A DNA stretch of 64,000 bases from Noviherbaspirillum sp. UKPF54 (GCF_007874125.1 NZ_CP040128.1:1054001-1118000), one strand, 5' to 3'; positions 53,104 through 61,780 are shown, counted from the first letter of the stretch. Notes: generated by a model not told the origin, from the sequence alone. Made by a program: numbers and translations.

Positions 53104-53147
53104 ATGCGCGTCTTGGCAAGGAAGAATTCCTCGCGACACAAATAAAA

Positions 53148-53169
53148 AAGCCGGCCTTGCGGCCGGCTT
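53148..53169. terminator. Bidirectional terminator between MBL hydrolase and lipoprotein
   Basis: AAGCCGGCC (53148-53156), loop TTGC and GGCCGGCTT (53161-53169) form a 9-bp stem. On the minus strand it is followed by a run of T residues (TTTTTATTTG from the 53147 side), so it is a proper intrinsic terminator for the lipoprotein gene. It also ends the convergent MBL gene. Confidence 0.8.
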
Positions 53170-53189
53170 CTTGTGCAAGCAATCCTGGA

Positions 53190-53450
53190 TTACTTGGATG
53201 CAGCAGCGTTAGCAGCAGCCGGAGCTTCAGCGGAAGCAGCCGGAGCAGCAGCAGCCGGAGCTTCAGCGGAAGCAGCCGGAGCAGCAGCAGCCGGAGCTTC
53301 AGCGGAAGCAGCCGGAGCAGCAGCGGCCGGAGCGGCAGCCGGTGCAGCAGCTTCAGCCGGAGCAGCAGCCGGAGCAGCAGCTTCTTCTTTCTTGCCGCAA
53401 GCAGCGAGAGCAACAGCCAGCAGGGAAGCGATCAGCAGAGTCTTTTTCAT
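53190..53450 (-). CDS. Ala/Pro-rich repeat lipoprotein
   Basis: An 86-residue lipoprotein. Residues 1-17 are the signal MKKTLLIASLLAVALAACG with the lipidated Cys near 18, followed by KKEEAA. The mature part is almost only Ala, Pro, Ser and Glu, with a 12-residue unit APAASAEAPAAA-like repeated three times (DNA repeat at 53217-53324). Such tails are extended and may act as periplasmic spacers. ATG 53450 with AAGGAAA upstream is used rather than the start at 53477. A leader of about 130 bases, an 18-bp palindrome and its own promoter lie upstream, and a terminator lies downstream, so it is a single-gene unit. No named family recognised. Confidence 0.85.
   Translation of the reverse strand: MKKTLLIASLLAVALAACGKKEEAAAPAAAPAEAAAPAAAPAAAAPAASAEAPAAAAPAASAEAPAAAAPAASAEAPAAANAAASK
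53217..53324. repeat. Three perfect 36-bp tandem repeats inside the lipoprotein gene
   Basis: The copies at 53217-53252, 53253-53288 and 53289-53324 are identical. The unit is a multiple of three, so copy changes keep the reading frame and only add or remove 12 residues. Partial copies flank the array. Confidence 0.92.
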
Positions 53451-53492
53451 GATTTTTCCTTCAAGATTTATTATCAAAAAATTATGCGATGA

Positions 53493-53510
53493 ATAATTAC
53501 CGGTAATTAT
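53493..53510. promoter_or_regulatory. 18-bp perfect palindrome in the lipoprotein leader
   Basis: ATAATTACCGGTAATTAT reads the same on both strands. It lies between the candidate -10 box (53587-53592) and the ATG (53450), so inside the 5' leader. It could be an operator or form an RNA hairpin. It is A/T-rich in a GC-rich genome. Confidence 0.55.
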
Positions 53511-53586
53511 CGCTCGATAGGCGTTTTCTCCAGTTCGTGCATGCAGGATTGCTGCAATGCGAAACGAGAAAACTTCCTAACTCGCA

Positions 53587-53592
53587 ATTATA
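53587..53592 (-). promoter_or_regulatory. -10 box of the lipoprotein promoter
   Basis: TATAAT on the minus strand, in an A/T-rich patch (CACGATATAATTGCG), about 135 bases upstream of the ATG. TTGTTG and TTGTGT lie upstream but at spacings of 13 and 20, so the -35 is uncertain. Confidence 0.5.
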
Positions 53593-53671
53593 TCGTGTTT
53601 TTTTGCAACAAGACACAATGGTTTTTCTTTTCGGTAAGTAATTTGTAAGCTTGCAACAAGATCGCGCCATT

Positions 53672-54793
53672 TCATGCGAGCTCAAGCCAGCCGTCCCGAT
53701 ACCAGGTAAACAGGGCTTCCAGCACATCCGGAGAAACTTGCGGAATATCCGCTCCCGGAAGGCGACGGTCATTCGCCAATGCGATCAACGCAGCTTTGTC
53801 GGCGCGGCCGACCATGAATGATTCGCCATTGATGAACAAGTGCTTGCCCCGGTACAGCATTCTGGTTTTCCGCGAAAGCACGATGCCGCGCTTGGCAGCG
53901 GTCTGGGTGAAGCGCTCCATCTTCATCGGACGTGCCGGCGGAATGAAAAAGACGGTCGGCTTCGGCTCCGATAGATATTCACCCAGGAAGATGGCGATGT
54001 CTTCTTCCCTGAAACGGATTTTTTCCAATTCAGCCGCGACGCGCGACAACATGGCGCGGCTGATTTCGGCGGGATGGCTGGTCGCCTCCAGGTCGGGGTC
54101 GGCATATCTTCCCGGCAGCTCGATCGATTCCGTCATGAATTGCAGAAAACCCTCGCCAAGTTCCTGGTAAGAAGGGGTGCGAAAGCCGATCGAGTATGTC
54201 ATGCATTCGCCAACGGCAATGCCGTCATGCGCATAAAGGGGCGGGAGATAGAGCATGTCGCCCGGTTCCAGCACGAATTCCTGCTCCGGCTGAAAATTTT
54301 TCAGGATTTTCAGCGGCATGCCTTCAATGAGCGAGAGGTCTTTCTGCGGACCGATGCGCCAGCGCCGCCGGCCATGCGCCTGCAGCAGGAAAACATCGTA
54401 GGAATCGAAATGCGGCCCGACGCCGCCGGTGTCGGTCGCGTAACTGATCATCAAGTCGTCTAAGCGGGAATCGGGAATGAAGCGGAAGTGCTGCATCAGT
54501 GCGTCCGCCTTGGCGTCATGCAGATTGACGCCCTGAACCAACAGTGTCCAGCCATTCTTGTCGAGGGGCGGCAGCTCGGTCTGGGGGCCGTGCTGCATCT
54601 GCCATTGCTTGTCGAAGTGGCGGATCAAGCGCGATTCCACGTCATCGCGTTGCGCCAAGTCGAACAACTGGCCACGCGACAGCACAGGCTTGAAATTCGG
54701 GACCGCTTGCCGGATCAGCAGCGGTTTCTTGTGCCAGTAATCCTTCAGGAACTGGCGTGGCGAGAGTCCGCCGAGCAGAGTGAGTTTTTTCAT
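53672..54793 (-). CDS. RoxA-type JmjC ribosomal-protein hydroxylase
   Basis: A 373-residue Fe(II)/2-oxoglutarate-dependent oxygenase of the RoxA/YcfD family, which in E. coli hydroxylates an Arg of ribosomal protein uL16. The N-terminal JmjC domain has the metal-binding HxD in GVGPHFDSYDVFLLQ (about residues 125-130) and the distal His in PPLYAHDGIAVG near 187. The C-terminal winged-helix part (about 300-373) is present. Start ATG 54793 fits the MKKLTLLGGLSPRQFLKDYW N terminus; a TATAAT lies only six bases upstream, so the mRNA is probably leaderless. It diverges from slyD. Confidence 0.92.
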   Translation of the reverse strand: MKKLTLLGGLSPRQFLKDYWHKKPLLIRQAVPNFKPVLSRGQLFDLAQRDDVESRLIRHFDKQWQMQHGPQTELPPLDKNGWTLLVQGVNLHDAKADALMQHFRFIPDSRLDDLMISYATDTGGVGPHFDSYDVFLLQAHGRRRWRIGPQKDLSLIEGMPLKILKNFQPEQEFVLEPGDMLYLPPLYAHDGIAVGECMTYSIGFRTPSYQELGEGFLQFMTESIELPGRYADPDLEATSHPAEISRAMLSRVAAELEKIRFREEDIAIFLGEYLSEPKPTVFFIPPARPMKMERFTQTAAKRGIVLSRKTRMLYRGKHLFINGESFMVGRADKAALIALANDRRLPGADIPQVSPDVLEALFTWYRDGWLELA

Positions 54794-54799
54794 GGGCGC

Positions 54800-54805
54800 A
54801 TTATA
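54800..54805 (-). promoter_or_regulatory. -10 box of the roxA-type gene, leaderless spacing
   Basis: A perfect TATAAT on the minus strand with six bases to the ATG at 54793. Transcription should begin at the A of the start codon. A -35 hexamer is not clear. No Shine-Dalgarno is possible. Confidence 0.55.
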
Positions 54806-54851
54806 TAGGCACAGCTATTGCACGGTAGGCGAAGATGGCGAGGCAGCCGAG

Positions 54852-54857
54852 TATAAT
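54852..54857 (+). promoter_or_regulatory. -10 box of the slyD promoter
   Basis: TATAAT lies 29 bases before the slyD ATG, which has a normal ribosome binding site (GAAAGGAAAA). It stands 46 bases from the oppositely directed -10 box of the roxA-type gene. Confidence 0.5.
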
Positions 54858-54886
54858 CGCGGCACTGTTAACTGAAAGGAAAATCG

Positions 54887-55432
54887 ATGAAGATTGCCAA
54901 AAATACCGTGGTGACGGTGCACTACAAATTGTCGGATGCGCAAGGCAATCTGATTGAGGAAAGCCGTGATCCCATGGTGTATCTGCATGGCGGATACGAG
55001 AATACCTTGCCCAAGATCGAAGAGGCGCTCGACGGTCAGGACGTCGGCTACGAGACCACGATTCAGGTCGAGCCGGAAGATGCCTTCGGCGAGTACGATC
55101 CGAACCTGATCAAGATCGAGCCGCGCAACCGTTTGCCGGAACCGGTGGAAATCGGCATGCAGTTCGAAGGCACGCCCGACAGCGAGGAGGCAGGCGACGA
55201 ATCGCTGATCTTTACCGTCACCGATATTGCGGACGACAAGGTCGTGTTGGATGGAAATCATCCGCTCGCGGGAATGGCGCTGCGCTTCACCCTGAATGTG
55301 GCAGACGTGCGCAATGCCAGTGAGGAGGAAGTGGCGCATCAGCATGTGCATGGCGCACATGGCCATCATCATGGAGACGATCTCGGCGATGATGAAGAGG
55401 GCGATCAGTTCCGCAGTCTTCCGCTGCAGTAA
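54887..55432 (+). CDS. slyD: FKBP-type peptidyl-prolyl isomerase SlyD
   Basis: A 181-residue cytoplasmic prolyl isomerase and chaperone. The FKBP domain (about 1-70 and 125-145) is interrupted by the insert-in-flap chaperone domain (about 70-125, EDAFGEYDPNLIKIEPRNRL is typical). The C-terminal tail is His/Asp-rich (HQHVHGAHGHHHGDDLGDD), which in SlyD proteins binds nickel and other metals and supports hydrogenase assembly. The Shine-Dalgarno is AAAGGAAA. It diverges from the roxA-type gene and converges on the phosphoesterase-like gene. Confidence 0.93.
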   Translation: MKIAKNTVVTVHYKLSDAQGNLIEESRDPMVYLHGGYENTLPKIEEALDGQDVGYETTIQVEPEDAFGEYDPNLIKIEPRNRLPEPVEIGMQFEGTPDSEEAGDESLIFTVTDIADDKVVLDGNHPLAGMALRFTLNVADVRNASEEEVAHQHVHGAHGHHHGDDLGDDEEGDQFRSLPLQ

Positions 55433-55447
55433 AACGTCACTCGTCGC

Positions 55448-55474
55448 CAAGCCATGCAGGTATTACATGGCTTG
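55448..55474. terminator. Hairpin between slyD and the phosphoesterase-like gene
   Basis: CAAGCCATG (55448-55456) and CATGGCTTG (55466-55474) form a perfect 9-bp stem with a 9-base loop. There is no T-run on either strand, so it may mark the 3' ends without being a strong terminator. Confidence 0.45.
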
Positions 55475-55509
55475 AGCGATTACTACACGCGAAGGCCGCT
55501 GCGGGACGG

Positions 55510-56451
55510 CTAAGGGCGATGGTTGGCGGCTTGCGCCGTTTCGTTGGCGACGGTGAACAACGCGCGCGAGGAGGAGTCTGCTGTCAGCTTGAGCGAACCG
55601 GGGCCGAGCGCCAGTTCGCCCAAGTTGCGGCGCCAGACAATGGCGGGTGGAGCATTGGCATGGCCATCTTCGGCATTGTGGATCACCAGGATCTTGCCGG
55701 GAAATTTTGCGGCGAGGTTCGTGATATAGCGCCGCGTTTCCACAAAGCCGTCGCGCCTGGCCGAGTTGTCCTCACTGTTTGCCGGTAGGGGCAGCGGATT
55801 GCCATCGCAAAACAGGACAATCCCCGCGAGTTTTTTGCGCATCGCATAGATATAAACGCGGTGCAGCCAGTCACGATTGGCAATCAGTCTGTCTTCGAAC
55901 TCGCTGTTACGCCCGGCATCGAAGACGTAGTGGTTGTTATTGCCCGGCAGGTTCAGGGTCGCAAACATGATATTGCCCATTTCCCAGCGCGCATTTTCCA
56001 CATAGCTTCGGAATTTCGCGGTCGCGGATTGCCGCACGAGCGGGATACCGGCACCATCGAAGGAAAATTCCTCTGTGAAGAACAGCTCGCGCACACGATT
56101 GAGCCTGCCGATCGCCGACGACTTCCCATTCTCTCCTGCGCACTTGGCCCAATCGTTCGCCGCCAGCGACACGATCAGATTTTTTTTCGCGGTTTGCAGC
56201 AATGCCTTCCTGTCGTTGTAGAGTCGGTCGCTGCATGGTTCGCCCGCGGCCTTGATGCCGTTGGCGACGACGAAGGCGAGATTGTCGGCATCGGCCTGAT
56301 CAATCGCCTCGCGCAATGCCGGCTCCGTCATCGCTGCGTTGCGCGACGGGACGATGACGCCGAAGCTGAATTCTTTCGCGTTCGCTTCCGCCGGCGGCAG
56401 GAGCAGGGCGAAGCCGCATAGCGCGACATACTTCAGAAGCTGTTTTTTCAT
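55510..56451 (-). CDS. Exported metallophosphoesterase-like protein lacking the metal-binding motifs
   Basis: A 313-residue protein with a signal peptide (residues 1-25, ending AEANA). Landmarks such as EPCSDRLYNDRKALLQTAKK, RVRELFF, ATLNLPGNNN and FPGKILVIH match a Burkholderiales family of calcineurin-like phosphoesterases as I remember it. At each place where that fold has a metal-binding motif the residue is changed: FGVIVPSR instead of a GD(T/P)-type motif, VVANGIKA for VGDIK, LAANDWAKC for GDNEW, and VIHNAEDGH for HGDTH. An enzyme with normal metal chemistry is therefore unlikely. Its ATG overlaps the mutS stop by one base (TAATG), so it is coupled to mutS. Family identification is by memory and needs a search. 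Confidence 0.65.
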   Translation of the reverse strand: MKKQLLKYVALCGFALLLPPAEANAKEFSFGVIVPSRNAAMTEPALREAIDQADADNLAFVVANGIKAAGEPCSDRLYNDRKALLQTAKKNLIVSLAANDWAKCAGENGKSSAIGRLNRVRELFFTEEFSFDGAGIPLVRQSATAKFRSYVENARWEMGNIMFATLNLPGNNNHYVFDAGRNSEFEDRLIANRDWLHRVYIYAMRKKLAGIVLFCDGNPLPLPANSEDNSARRDGFVETRRYITNLAAKFPGKILVIHNAEDGHANAPPAIVWRRNLGELALGPGSLKLTADSSSRALFTVANETAQAANHRP

Positions 56452-59141
56452 TATTGTGAGGCGGCCAGGTTTTTCAGCCGATACAGCTCATCCAGCGCTT
56501 CGCGCGGCGACAGGGCGTCCGGGTCGATGCCGGCCAAGGCATCGGCGAGCGCCGACGCTGCGCCGCCATGCGCGGGCGCGTCGGCATCCGCCTGCTCGTC
56601 ATCCGGCGCACCGGCGAATAGGTCGAACTGCGGCGTCGCCTGCACCGATTGCGCTTCCAGCGCGGCCAGGTGCTTGCGCGCGGCACGGATCACCGGCTGC
56701 GGCACGCCGGCCAGTTGCGCGACCTGCAGGCCGTAACTTTGCGATGCCGGCCCTGCTTGCACGGCGTGCAGGAAGACGATGCTGTCCTTGTGCTCGACGG
56801 CCGACAGGTGCACGTTGGCTGCGCTGGGGTGGGTTTCCGGCAGCTGGGTGAGCTCGAAGTAATGCGTGGCGAACAGCGTGAAGCTCCTGGTCGTTTCGAT
56901 CAGGTGGCGCGCGATCGCCCATGCCAGCGCAAGGCCGTCGAAGGTCGAAGTGCCGCGTCCGACCTCGTCCATCAGCACCAGCGATTGTTCTGTGGCGCCG
57001 TTGAGAATGGCGGCCGATTCCGTCATCTCGACCATGAAGGTGGAGCGCCCGCCTGCCAAGTCGTCGGCCGCGCCGATGCGGGTGAAGATGCGGTCGATCG
57101 GGCCGATCGTCGCGCTCGTCGCCGGTACGAAGCTGCCGACATAGGCGAGCAGGGTGATCAGCGCCACCTGCCGCATGAAGGTCGACTTACCACCCATGTT
57201 GGGGCCGGTAATCAGCAGCAGCTTGCGTTCGGAATCGAGCTCGCAATCGTTGGCGATGAAGCGTTCGATCTGGGTTTCGACGACCGGATGGCGGCCTTGC
57301 TCGATGCGGATGGCCGGTTCCGGCACCAGCTGCGGCGCGCACCAGTTGTGGCGCATCGCGTGCTCCGCCAGCGATGCCAGCGTATCGAGCTGCGCGATGG
57401 CCTGCGCGATGCGCTGCAGCGTGCCGATGTGCGGCGCCAGTTCGACGAGCAGCTGGTCGTACAGGTATTTTTCGCGCGCCAGAGCGCGTTCCTGGGCCGA
57501 CAGCGCCTTGTCCTCGAAGGCTTTCAGCTCCGGGGTGATGTATCGTTCCGCATTCTTCAACGTCTGGCGGCGCCGGTAATCATCCGGCACCTTGTCGGTC
57601 TGGCCGTGCGTGACTTCGATGTAGAAACCGTGCACCTTGTTGTATTCGACGCGCAGGTTGCCGATGCCGGTTCGCGCGCGTTCCCGGGCCTCCAGATCGA
57701 CCAGGAACTGGCCGGCGTTTTCCGACAGCGCGCGCAGCTCGTCCAGTTCGGCGTCGAAGCCGCGCGCGATGACGCCGCCGTCGCGCACCATGGCGGACGG
57801 CTCCGCCGTGATGCCGCGTTCGAGCAGGTCCAGGCACTTGTCCGGCGTTGCCAGCGCTTCCCGGATGGCCTTCAACAACGGCGCCTCGGCGTCCTGGTCG
57901 CACAGGGCAACGTAGTCGCGCAGCGCAGGCAATTGCTGTAAGCCGCCGCGCAATCCCGCCAAATCGCGCGGGCGTGCCGAGAACAAGGCGATGCGCGTGG
58001 TGATGCGCTCGATGTCGGGAATGGCGGCCAGCGCCGCGGACAGTCCGGTCGAAGCGTCGGCACGCATCAGGGCATTCAGCGCCGAGTGGCGCGCCTGGGC
58101 GATTGTCTGGTCGCGCCGCGCATGGTGCAGCCAGTGGCGCAGCAGGCGCGAGCCCATCGCGGTGCGGCAGTGATCCAGCTGCGAGAACAGCGTGGGGGAC
58201 GATGGCGATCCTTCCTGGCCACGGATGGTTTCGGTCAGTTCCAGGTTACGCCTGGTCGCGGCGTCCAAACCGATGAATTCGTTTTCCGATTCGACCGCCA
58301 GCATGCGTACATGCTGCAGGCCTTTACCCTGGGTCGATTGGGCGTAGCGCAGCAAGGCTCCCGCGGCGCCAAGGGCTGCGCTCAATCCGTCGGCGCCGAA
58401 GCCGGTCAGCGAGGCCACTCCCAATTGTCCCAGCAAAGCCTTCTTGCCGTGCTCGGGGTCGAAATGCCATTGCGGGGAAGAGGTGAACTTGCCGGGCGCC
58501 TGCAGCGTCATCAGCTCGGCGTCGTCGGTGAGCAGGATTTCTGCCGGTGCGATGCGCTCCAGCTCCTGCTTCAGGCGTGCATCGAACGATTTTGCGTCAC
58601 CGGCGAACTCCATCAGCCGCAGCGCGCCGCTGGCCATCGACAGCCAGGCAAGGCCGACCGTGACGCTCTTGCGCTGCGCAAGCGTGCACAACGCCAGCAG
58701 CGGGCGCTCGGATTTCTCCGGCAGCAGGTCGGAGTCGGTCAGCGTACCGGGCGTGACGACGCGCACCACCTTGCGCTCCACCGGGCCCTTGCTTGTCGCC
58801 GGGTCGCCGATCTGCTCGCAGATCGCGACCGATTCGCCGAGCTTGATCAGCTTGGCCAGATACTGGTCGACCGAGTGGAATGGCACGCCCGCCATCCTGA
58901 TTGGTGTGCCGTTGGAGGAGCCGCGCTGCGTCAGCGTAATTCCGATCAGGCGCGCCGCCTTTTCAGCGTCGTCGAAGAACAGCTCGTAAAAGTCGCCCAT
59001 CCGGTAGAACACGAGGGTGTCCGGATGGTCCGCCTTGATGCGAAGGTACTGCTGCATCATCGGAGTATGCTTGGACAGCGTGTCTTCCAGCGGTAATGAG
59101 GGGGCGTCTTTGTCGAGGCGTGCGGCGGGCTTCAAATCCAT
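56451..59141 (-). CDS. mutS: DNA mismatch repair protein MutS
   Basis: Recognises base mismatches and small loops, then recruits MutL. The 896-residue protein has the mismatch-binding domain with Phe-x-Glu in [18 protein letters not shown] near residue 50, the connector and lever domains, Walker [14 protein letters not shown] near 625, Walker [17 protein letters not shown] near 700, and a C-terminal Ala/Asp-rich tail. ATG 59141 ([16 protein letters not shown]) is used; the in-frame start at 59189 is less likely. The Shine-Dalgarno AGATAGGA is close to the ATG. suhB lies upstream after 190 bases containing two hairpins; the phosphoesterase-like gene follows. Confidence 0.97.
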   Translation of the reverse strand: MDLKPAARLDKDAPSLPLEDTLSKHTPMMQQYLRIKADHPDTLVFYRMGDFYELFFDDAEKAARLIGITLTQRGSSNGTPIRMAGVPFHSVDQYLAKLIKLGESVAICEQIGDPATSKGPVERKVVRVVTPGTLTDSDLLPEKSERPLLALCTLAQRKSVTVGLAWLSMASGALRLMEFAGDAKSFDARLKQELERIAPAEILLTDDAELMTLQAPGKFTSSPQWHFDPEHGKKALLGQLGVASLTGFGADGLSAALGAAGALLRYAQSTQGKGLQHVRMLAVESENEFIGLDAATRRNLELTETIRGQEGSPSSPTLFSQLDHCRTAMGSRLLRHWLHHARRDQTIAQARHSALNALMRADASTGLSAALAAIPDIERITTRIALFSARPRDLAGLRGGLQQLPALRDYVALCDQDAEAPLLKAIREALATPDKCLDLLERGITAEPSAMVRDGGVIARGFDAELDELRALSENAGQFLVDLEARERARTGIGNLRVEYNKVHGFYIEVTHGQTDKVPDDYRRRQTLKNAERYITPELKAFEDKALSAQERALAREKYLYDQLLVELAPHIGTLQRIAQAIAQLDTLASLAEHAMRHNWCAPQLVPEPAIRIEQGRHPVVETQIERFIANDCELDSERKLLLITGPNMGGKSTFMRQVALITLLAYVGSFVPATSATIGPIDRIFTRIGAADDLAGGRSTFMVEMTESAAILNGATEQSLVLMDEVGRGTSTFDGLALAWAIARHLIETTRSFTLFATHYFELTQLPETHPSAANVHLSAVEHKDSIVFLHAVQAGPASQSYGLQVAQLAGVPQPVIRAARKHLAALEAQSVQATPQFDLFAGAPDDEQADADAPAHGGAASALADALAGIDPDALSPREALDELYRLKNLAASQ

Positions 59142-59188
59142 TCCTATCTTTCTGTCCGGCGGGCATGCGCCATGCGGGAGTCTATGCA

Positions 59189-59210
59189 ATCCGCCATTTT
59201 AATGGCGGAT
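59189..59210. repeat. 22-bp near-palindrome between suhB and mutS
   Basis: ATCCGCCATT (59189-59198) and AATGGCGGAT (59201-59210) are perfect inverted copies around TT. It lies 48 bases upstream of the mutS start. It could be a regulator site or part of the mutS leader. Confidence 0.5.
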
Positions 59211-59294
59211 GCGATCAAAGACGATGGGGCGCGGCAGAAAACCGCGCTGTGCGTGACGCGGCCGGAGCAGCGCGGGGATAAAGCCAGGGAGGAA

Positions 59295-59314
59295 GGCGGG
59301 ACTCTCGTCCCGCC
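59295..59314 (-). terminator. Hairpin after suhB
   Basis: GGCGGGAC (59295-59302), loop TCTC and GTCCCGCC (59307-59314) form a perfect 8-bp stem 17 bases after the suhB stop. There is no T-run, so it may be a weak or Rho-assisted end. Confidence 0.45.
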
Positions 59315-59330
59315 GTGGAACTGCAGTGCC

Positions 59331-60125
59331 TTACTTCGCGAAGGGCGACAGCTGTGCGATCATCTGGGCGAAAATCTTCGGCGTGCCGGCGATGACATCG
59401 CCCTTGTACAGGTAGTCGGATTCGCCCGAGAAGTTGCCGACGATGCCGCCGGCTTCCGTGATCAGCAGTGAACCGGCTGCTACGTCCCAAGGTTGCAGGC
59501 CTTTTTCGAAGAAGCCGTCGAGCCGGCCGGCGGCCACATAGGCCAGGTCGAGCGCGGCGGCGCCCGGACGGCGCAGGCCCGCGCAGCGTTCCGTCATGAT
59601 GCGGAACATCTTCATGTATTCGTCCAGGTGGTCGGTGCCGCGGAACGGGAAGCCGGTGCCGATGAGCGCGTCGGCCATCCTGTCTCGGCGGCTGACGCGG
59701 ATGCGCTTTTCGTTGAGGTAGGCGCCGGCGCCCTTGGATGCAGTAAACAGGTCGTTGCGGGTCGGGTCGTAGACCACCGCTTGCGTGATCTGGCCGCGCT
59801 GTTGCAGGGCGATCGATACGCAATACTGCGGAAACCCATGGATGAAATTGGTGGTGCCGTCGATTGGATCGATGATCCAGACGTTTTCGTTTTCGTCGTG
59901 CAGGTTGGCGGAGGCGCCCGATTCTTCGGCCAGGATGGCGTGGTCGGGGTAGGCGGTTTTCAGAACCTCGATGATCGCCAGTTCGGCGGCCTTGTCGACT
60001 TCAGTGACGAAATCGTTGTGTCCTTTTTCCGTGACCTTGACACGGTCGATGTCGAAGGAGGCGCGATTGATGACCGCGGCTGCGCGGCGTGCGGCTTTCA
60101 CCGCCGTATTCAGCATGGGATGCAT
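59331..60125 (-). CDS. suhB: Inositol monophosphatase family protein SuhB
   Basis: A 264-residue Mg-dependent phosphatase of the inositol monophosphatase family, which in E. coli also takes part in rRNA antitermination. The metal ligands are in ILAEESG (Glu), [12 protein letters not shown] (Asp residues near 84-87) and [18 protein letters not shown] (Asp near 212). ATG 60125 is chosen over 60191 because it gives the usual N terminus [16 protein letters not shown]. It diverges from trmJ with about 110 bases between. The suhB-trmJ divergent pair is common in betaproteobacteria. Confidence 0.94.
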   Translation of the reverse strand: MHPMLNTAVKAARRAAAVINRASFDIDRVKVTEKGHNDFVTEVDKAAELAIIEVLKTAYPDHAILAEESGASANLHDENENVWIIDPIDGTTNFIHGFPQYCVSIALQQRGQITQAVVYDPTRNDLFTASKGAGAYLNEKRIRVSRRDRMADALIGTGFPFRGTDHLDEYMKMFRIMTERCAGLRRPGAAALDLAYVAAGRLDGFFEKGLQPWDVAAGSLLITEAGGIVGNFSGESDYLYKGDVIAGTPKIFAQMIAQLSPFAK

Positions 60126-60234
60126 AGAGGTTCCGTTAAAATTGCGGTTCCGGTTTTCGGACCACAAATGAATTAATGAGCGATGCGGCAATATCGGACA
60201 GTTGTTCGCTTGCCGCGCAATGCCGCTATTTTAA

Positions 60235-60993
60235 ATGAACCAGCAACAAACCAGTACTTCTCTTTTTGACCGCCTGCGTTTCGTGCTGGTGGAAACCAGT
60301 CATCCGGGCAATATCGGTTCGGTGGCGCGCGCCATGAAAACCATGGGGTTTTCACGCCTTGTGCTGGTGAATCCCCGCTTTCCGGACGCAAACCGGCAGG
60401 AGGAGGCGATTGCCTTCGCCAGCGGCGCGCAGGATATCCTGGCCAGCGCAAAGATCGTCGGTTCGATCGGCGAAGCGCTGGCCGGCTGCAATTTTGCTGC
60501 GGCCTTAAGTGCCAGGCCGAGGGAATTTTCGCCGCCTGTCATTACGCCGCGCTCATTGGCTGGACAGCTGTCGGTCGATGCCGGCCTGGATGCTGCGCTG
60601 GTATTCGGCAACGAGAGGTATGGTTTGCCGAACGAAATCGTTGAAAAGTGCAATGTCCTGATCAATATCCCGGCCAACCCCGAGTATTCATCGCTGAACC
60701 TGGCGCAGGCAGCGCAGGTGCTGGCATATGAGTTGCGACAGGCCGCCGTCGGCGACGCGCCACCGGCGACGACGATCGGGTTTCAGGGAGAGGCGGCTGG
60801 CCTAGCGCAGATCGAGGGCATGTATCGGCATCTCGAGGAGGCGCTGGTGGCGGTCGAATTCCTCGATCCCGACAATCCGAAGAAATTGATGCCCAGGCTG
60901 AAACGGCTGTTTTCCCGGACTCAGCTGGAAACCGAGGAAGTCAATATATTGCGAGGCATCGCCCGGCAAATTTTGAAGAAGGTGCCGCGCTAG
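60235..60993 (+). CDS. trmJ: tRNA (cytidine/uridine-2'-O-)-methyltransferase TrmJ
   Basis: Methylates the ribose at position 32 of certain tRNAs. The 252-residue SPOUT enzyme has ETSHPGNIGSVARAMKTMG at about residues 19-37, FGNERYGLPNEIVEKCN near 123-139 and the knot segment NIPANPEYSSLNLAQAAQVLAYELR. A C-terminal helical extension of about 70 residues is typical of TrmJ. The ATG at 60235 lies only two bases after a TATTTT, and no Shine-Dalgarno is seen, so the true start signals are unclear. It converges on lexA. Confidence 0.93.
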   Translation: MNQQQTSTSLFDRLRFVLVETSHPGNIGSVARAMKTMGFSRLVLVNPRFPDANRQEEAIAFASGAQDILASAKIVGSIGEALAGCNFAAALSARPREFSPPVITPRSLAGQLSVDAGLDAALVFGNERYGLPNEIVEKCNVLINIPANPEYSSLNLAQAAQVLAYELRQAAVGDAPPATTIGFQGEAAGLAQIEGMYRHLEEALVAVEFLDPDNPKKLMPRLKRLFSRTQLETEEVNILRGIARQILKKVPR

Positions 60994-61056
60994 GGAAGCC
61001 GCCGCGTGAAACGGCCTGGATTGCACGGCGAGATTGCTTTGTTGTCGAGGGAGGCC

Positions 61057-61722
61057 TCAGCCCCAAGCCCGTAGCAGGCCGACCGCCAATCCTTCCAGTG
61101 CAAAATCCTCCTGGCTGGCGTCGACGCGAATTGGCTTGAAATCCGGATTTTCGGGCAGGAGTTCGATGACCGAGCCGGATTTCTTGTAGCGCTTGACCGT
61201 TACATCGTCGCCTAGTCGGGCCACTACGATCTGGCCGTTCTTTGCGCTGTCCACTTTTTTCACCGCCAACAAGTCGCCGTCCATGATGCCGATGTCGCGC
61301 ATCGACAGGCCGCGCACTTTCAGCAGGTAATCGGGCTTGGAGGAAAATAGCGACGGGTCCACGCTATAGGTGGCTTCGATGTGTTCCTGCGCGAGGATGG
61401 GCGAGCCGGCGGCGACACGACCAACCAGCGGCAGGCTCAGTTGCATCAGCGCGGGGTGGGGGAGCGCCATTTGCTTGGCGCCGATACGGCCCAGTCCGCT
61501 GTCGCCATTCATGTCGCGCAAGCGGATGCCGCGCGAGGTGCCGGGCGAGATTTCAATCGCTCCCTTGCGGGCGAGTGCCTGCAAGTGCTCTTCGGCCGCG
61601 TTGGCCGAACGAAACCCCAGTTCGGCCGCGATTTCAGCCCGTGTTGGAGGGAATCCGGTATTTTCGATCGCTTCCCTGATCAGATTCAGAATTTGCTCTT
61701 GACGGGCGGTAAGTTTGATCAT
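61057..61722 (-). CDS. lexA: SOS repressor LexA
   Basis: Represses SOS genes until RecA-stimulated self-cleavage. The 221-residue protein has the N-terminal winged helix-turn-helix (about 1-65, [19 protein letters not shown]), the Ala-Gly cleavage site in [10 protein letters not shown], the Ser nucleophile in [11 protein letters not shown] near 125-135, and the Lys in [13 protein letters not shown] 61722 (MIKLTARQE) is used; the longer frame would run through the operators. Two perfect SOS boxes lie upstream, so it autoregulates. It converges on trmJ. Confidence 0.97.
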   Translation of the reverse strand: MIKLTARQEQILNLIREAIENTGFPPTRAEIAAELGFRSANAAEEHLQALARKGAIEISPGTSRGIRLRDMNGDSGLGRIGAKQMALPHPALMQLSLPLVGRVAAGSPILAQEHIEATYSVDPSLFSSKPDYLLKVRGLSMRDIGIMDGDLLAVKKVDSAKNGQIVVARLGDDVTVKRYKKSGSVIELLPENPDFKPIRVDASQEDFALEGLAVGLLRAWG

Positions 61723-61747
61723 GGCGGCACCTGAGCGTCGATAAACG

Positions 61748-61763
61748 CTGTTCATAAAAACAG
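61748..61763. promoter_or_regulatory. LexA-binding SOS box 1
   Basis: CTGT-TCATAAAA-ACAG: a perfect CTGT-N8-ACAG operator, 26 bases upstream of lexA. Confidence 0.9.
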
Positions 61764-61764
61764 A

Positions 61765-61780
61765 CTGTATTTTTATACAG
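61765..61780. promoter_or_regulatory. LexA-binding SOS box 2
   Basis: CTGT-ATTTTTAT-ACAG, one base after box 1. The close pair resembles the two-box operator of E. coli lexA and should give cooperative autorepression. Confidence 0.93.

Noticed and set aside
53217..53324. Tandem repeats as a CRISPR array
   Set aside because: The units are contiguous without spacers and encode protein repeats.
53100..53496. Plus-strand Ser- or Ala-rich frames over the repeat lipoprotein
   Set aside because: They arise from the 36-bp repeats read on the other strand. The minus strand has the signal peptide, ribosome binding site, promoter and terminator.
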